A stretch of 64,000 bases of DNA from Bdellovibrio sp. (GTDB lineage: Bacteria > Bdellovibrionota > Bdellovibrionia > Bdellovibrionales > Bdellovibrionaceae). The stretch covers positions 62,001-126,000 of the forward strand of contig JACMRL010000003.1 of NCBI GenBank assembly GCA_014376435.1. The letters are read 5' to 3'. How positions within the stretch are numbered: position 1 is the first letter of the stretch; each line of letters begins with the position of its first letter. The notes under the pieces were generated by a model. That model ran no database searches. It had not been told where the DNA came from and saw nothing but the letters and a program-made list of their open reading frames with translations. Below, one piece after another: positions 63,285 through 64,000 of this stretch. The position numbers were made by a program, and so were the translations under genes.

Positions 63285-64000
63285 TTAAGCATCAAATTTT
63301 TTAGATGCATTACTAACAGGAAATAATTGTAGGTTAAGTTGGTACACTCTTTCGCCTTTTGCTGCCATTCGGGCAATCGAATTGTCTTTGTGCAAAGACT
63401 TACGAAGATGCCGGAGTTTGAATTTTAGATCTTCAAATTCTTTTTCGGTCATCGCTAAAGTTAGTGACCCGAATTCGCGCTCCGTCGGCGAGTCTTGGTA
63501 CAAAGATTCTAAACCTAAGTACATCAACTGCATTTGTAATTTACGTACTAATGCTGACGGAATTTCTTCTGGTGCTTCATTTGATTGGCCTTTTTTAATG
63601 TCGCCATTCTCATCGCGCACTAGTTCGCCTGATTTGATTAAACTTTCTAAAGCATGATTGATTTCGGTTTCAGAAGCTTTACCACGTAGAAGTTCTTTCA
63701 GTTGCGCAACTTTAAAATTTACTCCGGATTGATCAACCATCGCAAAAATAATCCAGCCAATCCAGTTCGGAACTTTTTCAAAAACTTTGCGATCAAGCTC
63801 GCCCAATTTTAATTTTGATTCAACTCTGTATTCAGAAAGTTTTTTTAAAGCATAGTTACGGTCAGCGGGGTCTTCCGCTTGGTTAAATAAAATCAAAAGC
63901 TTAAACTCTTCACCTTGCGCTTTATTCAAGCTGCAGGCTTTGCTGAATTTTGAGATCATATCATTCGATAAATTACGCTTACCTTCAATAATCATTTTTA
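63285..64000 (-). CDS. TIGR02147-type regulator, N-terminus outside window
   Basis: The frame is open to the right edge; the Met at 63995 (IIEGKRNLSND) is internal by comparison with the family, which has an N-terminal region before it. IIEGKRNLSNDMISKFSKAC, then EEFKLLILFNQAEDPADR, is the signature of TIGR02147 proteins, and the C-terminal part contains a second helical region and SLTLAMTEKEFEDLKFKLRHL. The family is common in Bdellovibrio and Fibrobacter and regarded as transcription regulators of unknown targets. About 238 residues seen. Confidence 0.85.
   Translation of the reverse strand, partial: KMIIEGKRNLSNDMISKFSKACSLNKAQGEEFKLLILFNQAEDPADRNYALKKLSEYRVESKLKLGELDRKVFEKVPNWIGWIIFAMVDQSGVNFKVAQLKELLRGKASETEINHALESLIKSGELVRDENGDIKKGQSNEAPEEIPSALVRKLQMQLMYLGLESLYQDSPTEREFGSLTLAMTEKEFEDLKFKLRHLRKSLHKDNSIARMAAKGERVYQLNLQLFPVSNASKKFDA

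Overview
This is an AT-rich chromosomal window from a Gram-negative bacterium, most likely a member of the Bdellovibrionota (Bdellovibrio/Pseudobdellovibrio-like). The evidence is a TIGR02147-type regulator at the right edge (a family I associate with this phylum), many small signal-peptide or one-helix proteins, a hybrid CHASE histidine kinase, outer-membrane barrels, and a standard proteobacterial set of oxidative-stress and DNA-repair genes. The assignment rests on gene content only. TTG is used often as a start codon, typically touching or overlapping the upstream stop.

Layout. 1-7.3 kb: a ClsB-like phospholipase D gene (cut by the window edge) overlapping a YbhP-like endonuclease/exonuclease/phosphatase gene, then a forward cluster of four unusual small proteins (Lys/Ala-rich histone-like, Cys-rich, Tat-exported Asn/Pro/Ser-rich, BON domain), two outer-membrane proteins, a second cardiolipin-synthase-like gene and a YgjP metallopeptidase. 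7.4-20 kb: MFS and ExoD, a FAD-Rieske oxidoreductase, YchJ, DUF1993, DoxX genes, beta-carbonic anhydrase, and the radical SAM/UdgX DNA-repair pair. 20-31 kb: outer-membrane protein, CoA-transferase-like enzyme, MFS, aldo/keto reductase, DTW, HutD, hemolysin III, PhnA and a PA2778/PA2779-type pair. 31-45 kb: hybrid histidine kinase, rhomboid, MBL-fold plus alkyltransferase-like protein, DoxX-like and PqiA-like membrane proteins, RadD helicase. 45-59 kb: KatG, SDR, DUF6172, DUF1554 lipoprotein, a 23-codon peptide unit, DUF2256/DUF3253, alcohol dehydrogenase, a LysR gene divergent from an SbtA/SbtB-like bicarbonate module, Kup and a glutathione peroxidase. 59.8-62.9 kb: a toxin-antitoxin-like accessory patch (DUF4160, DUF2442, XRE, HigB/HigA-like) lying against the 3' end of ssrA (tmRNA), a classic integration site. 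63.3-64 kb: a partial TIGR02147 regulator.

Themes. The intact genes give an oxidative and DNA-damage defence kit (KatG, glutathione peroxidase, ATL, UdgX plus radical SAM, RadD), envelope lipid and porin functions, and inorganic-carbon handling (carbonic anhydrase, SbtA/B). Scattered between them is an unusually high number of decaying genes. At least ten interrupted or truncated loci are readable: a lipoprotein with three in-frame stops and no frameshift, DoxX, a PfpI-like protein, S-formylglutathione hydrolase, LuxR, ArsR, glutathione peroxidase, a methyltransferase, a C1 peptidase, DUF1993, DUF1543 and a HigB-like toxin. Several retain a perfectly preserved reading frame around the stop codons, or differ from intact only by one extra base in a homopolymer.

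Most notable candidates for something new: the 2.0-3.7 kb four-gene cluster, the duplicated tmRNA tail plus terminator bracketing a toxin-antitoxin pair, the short peptide/RNA unit at 50.8 kb, and the pattern of frame-preserving gene decay. I found no CRISPR array, no tRNA or rRNA and no intact insertion sequence. No database search was possible, so all family names come from recognised motifs and remembered family features.
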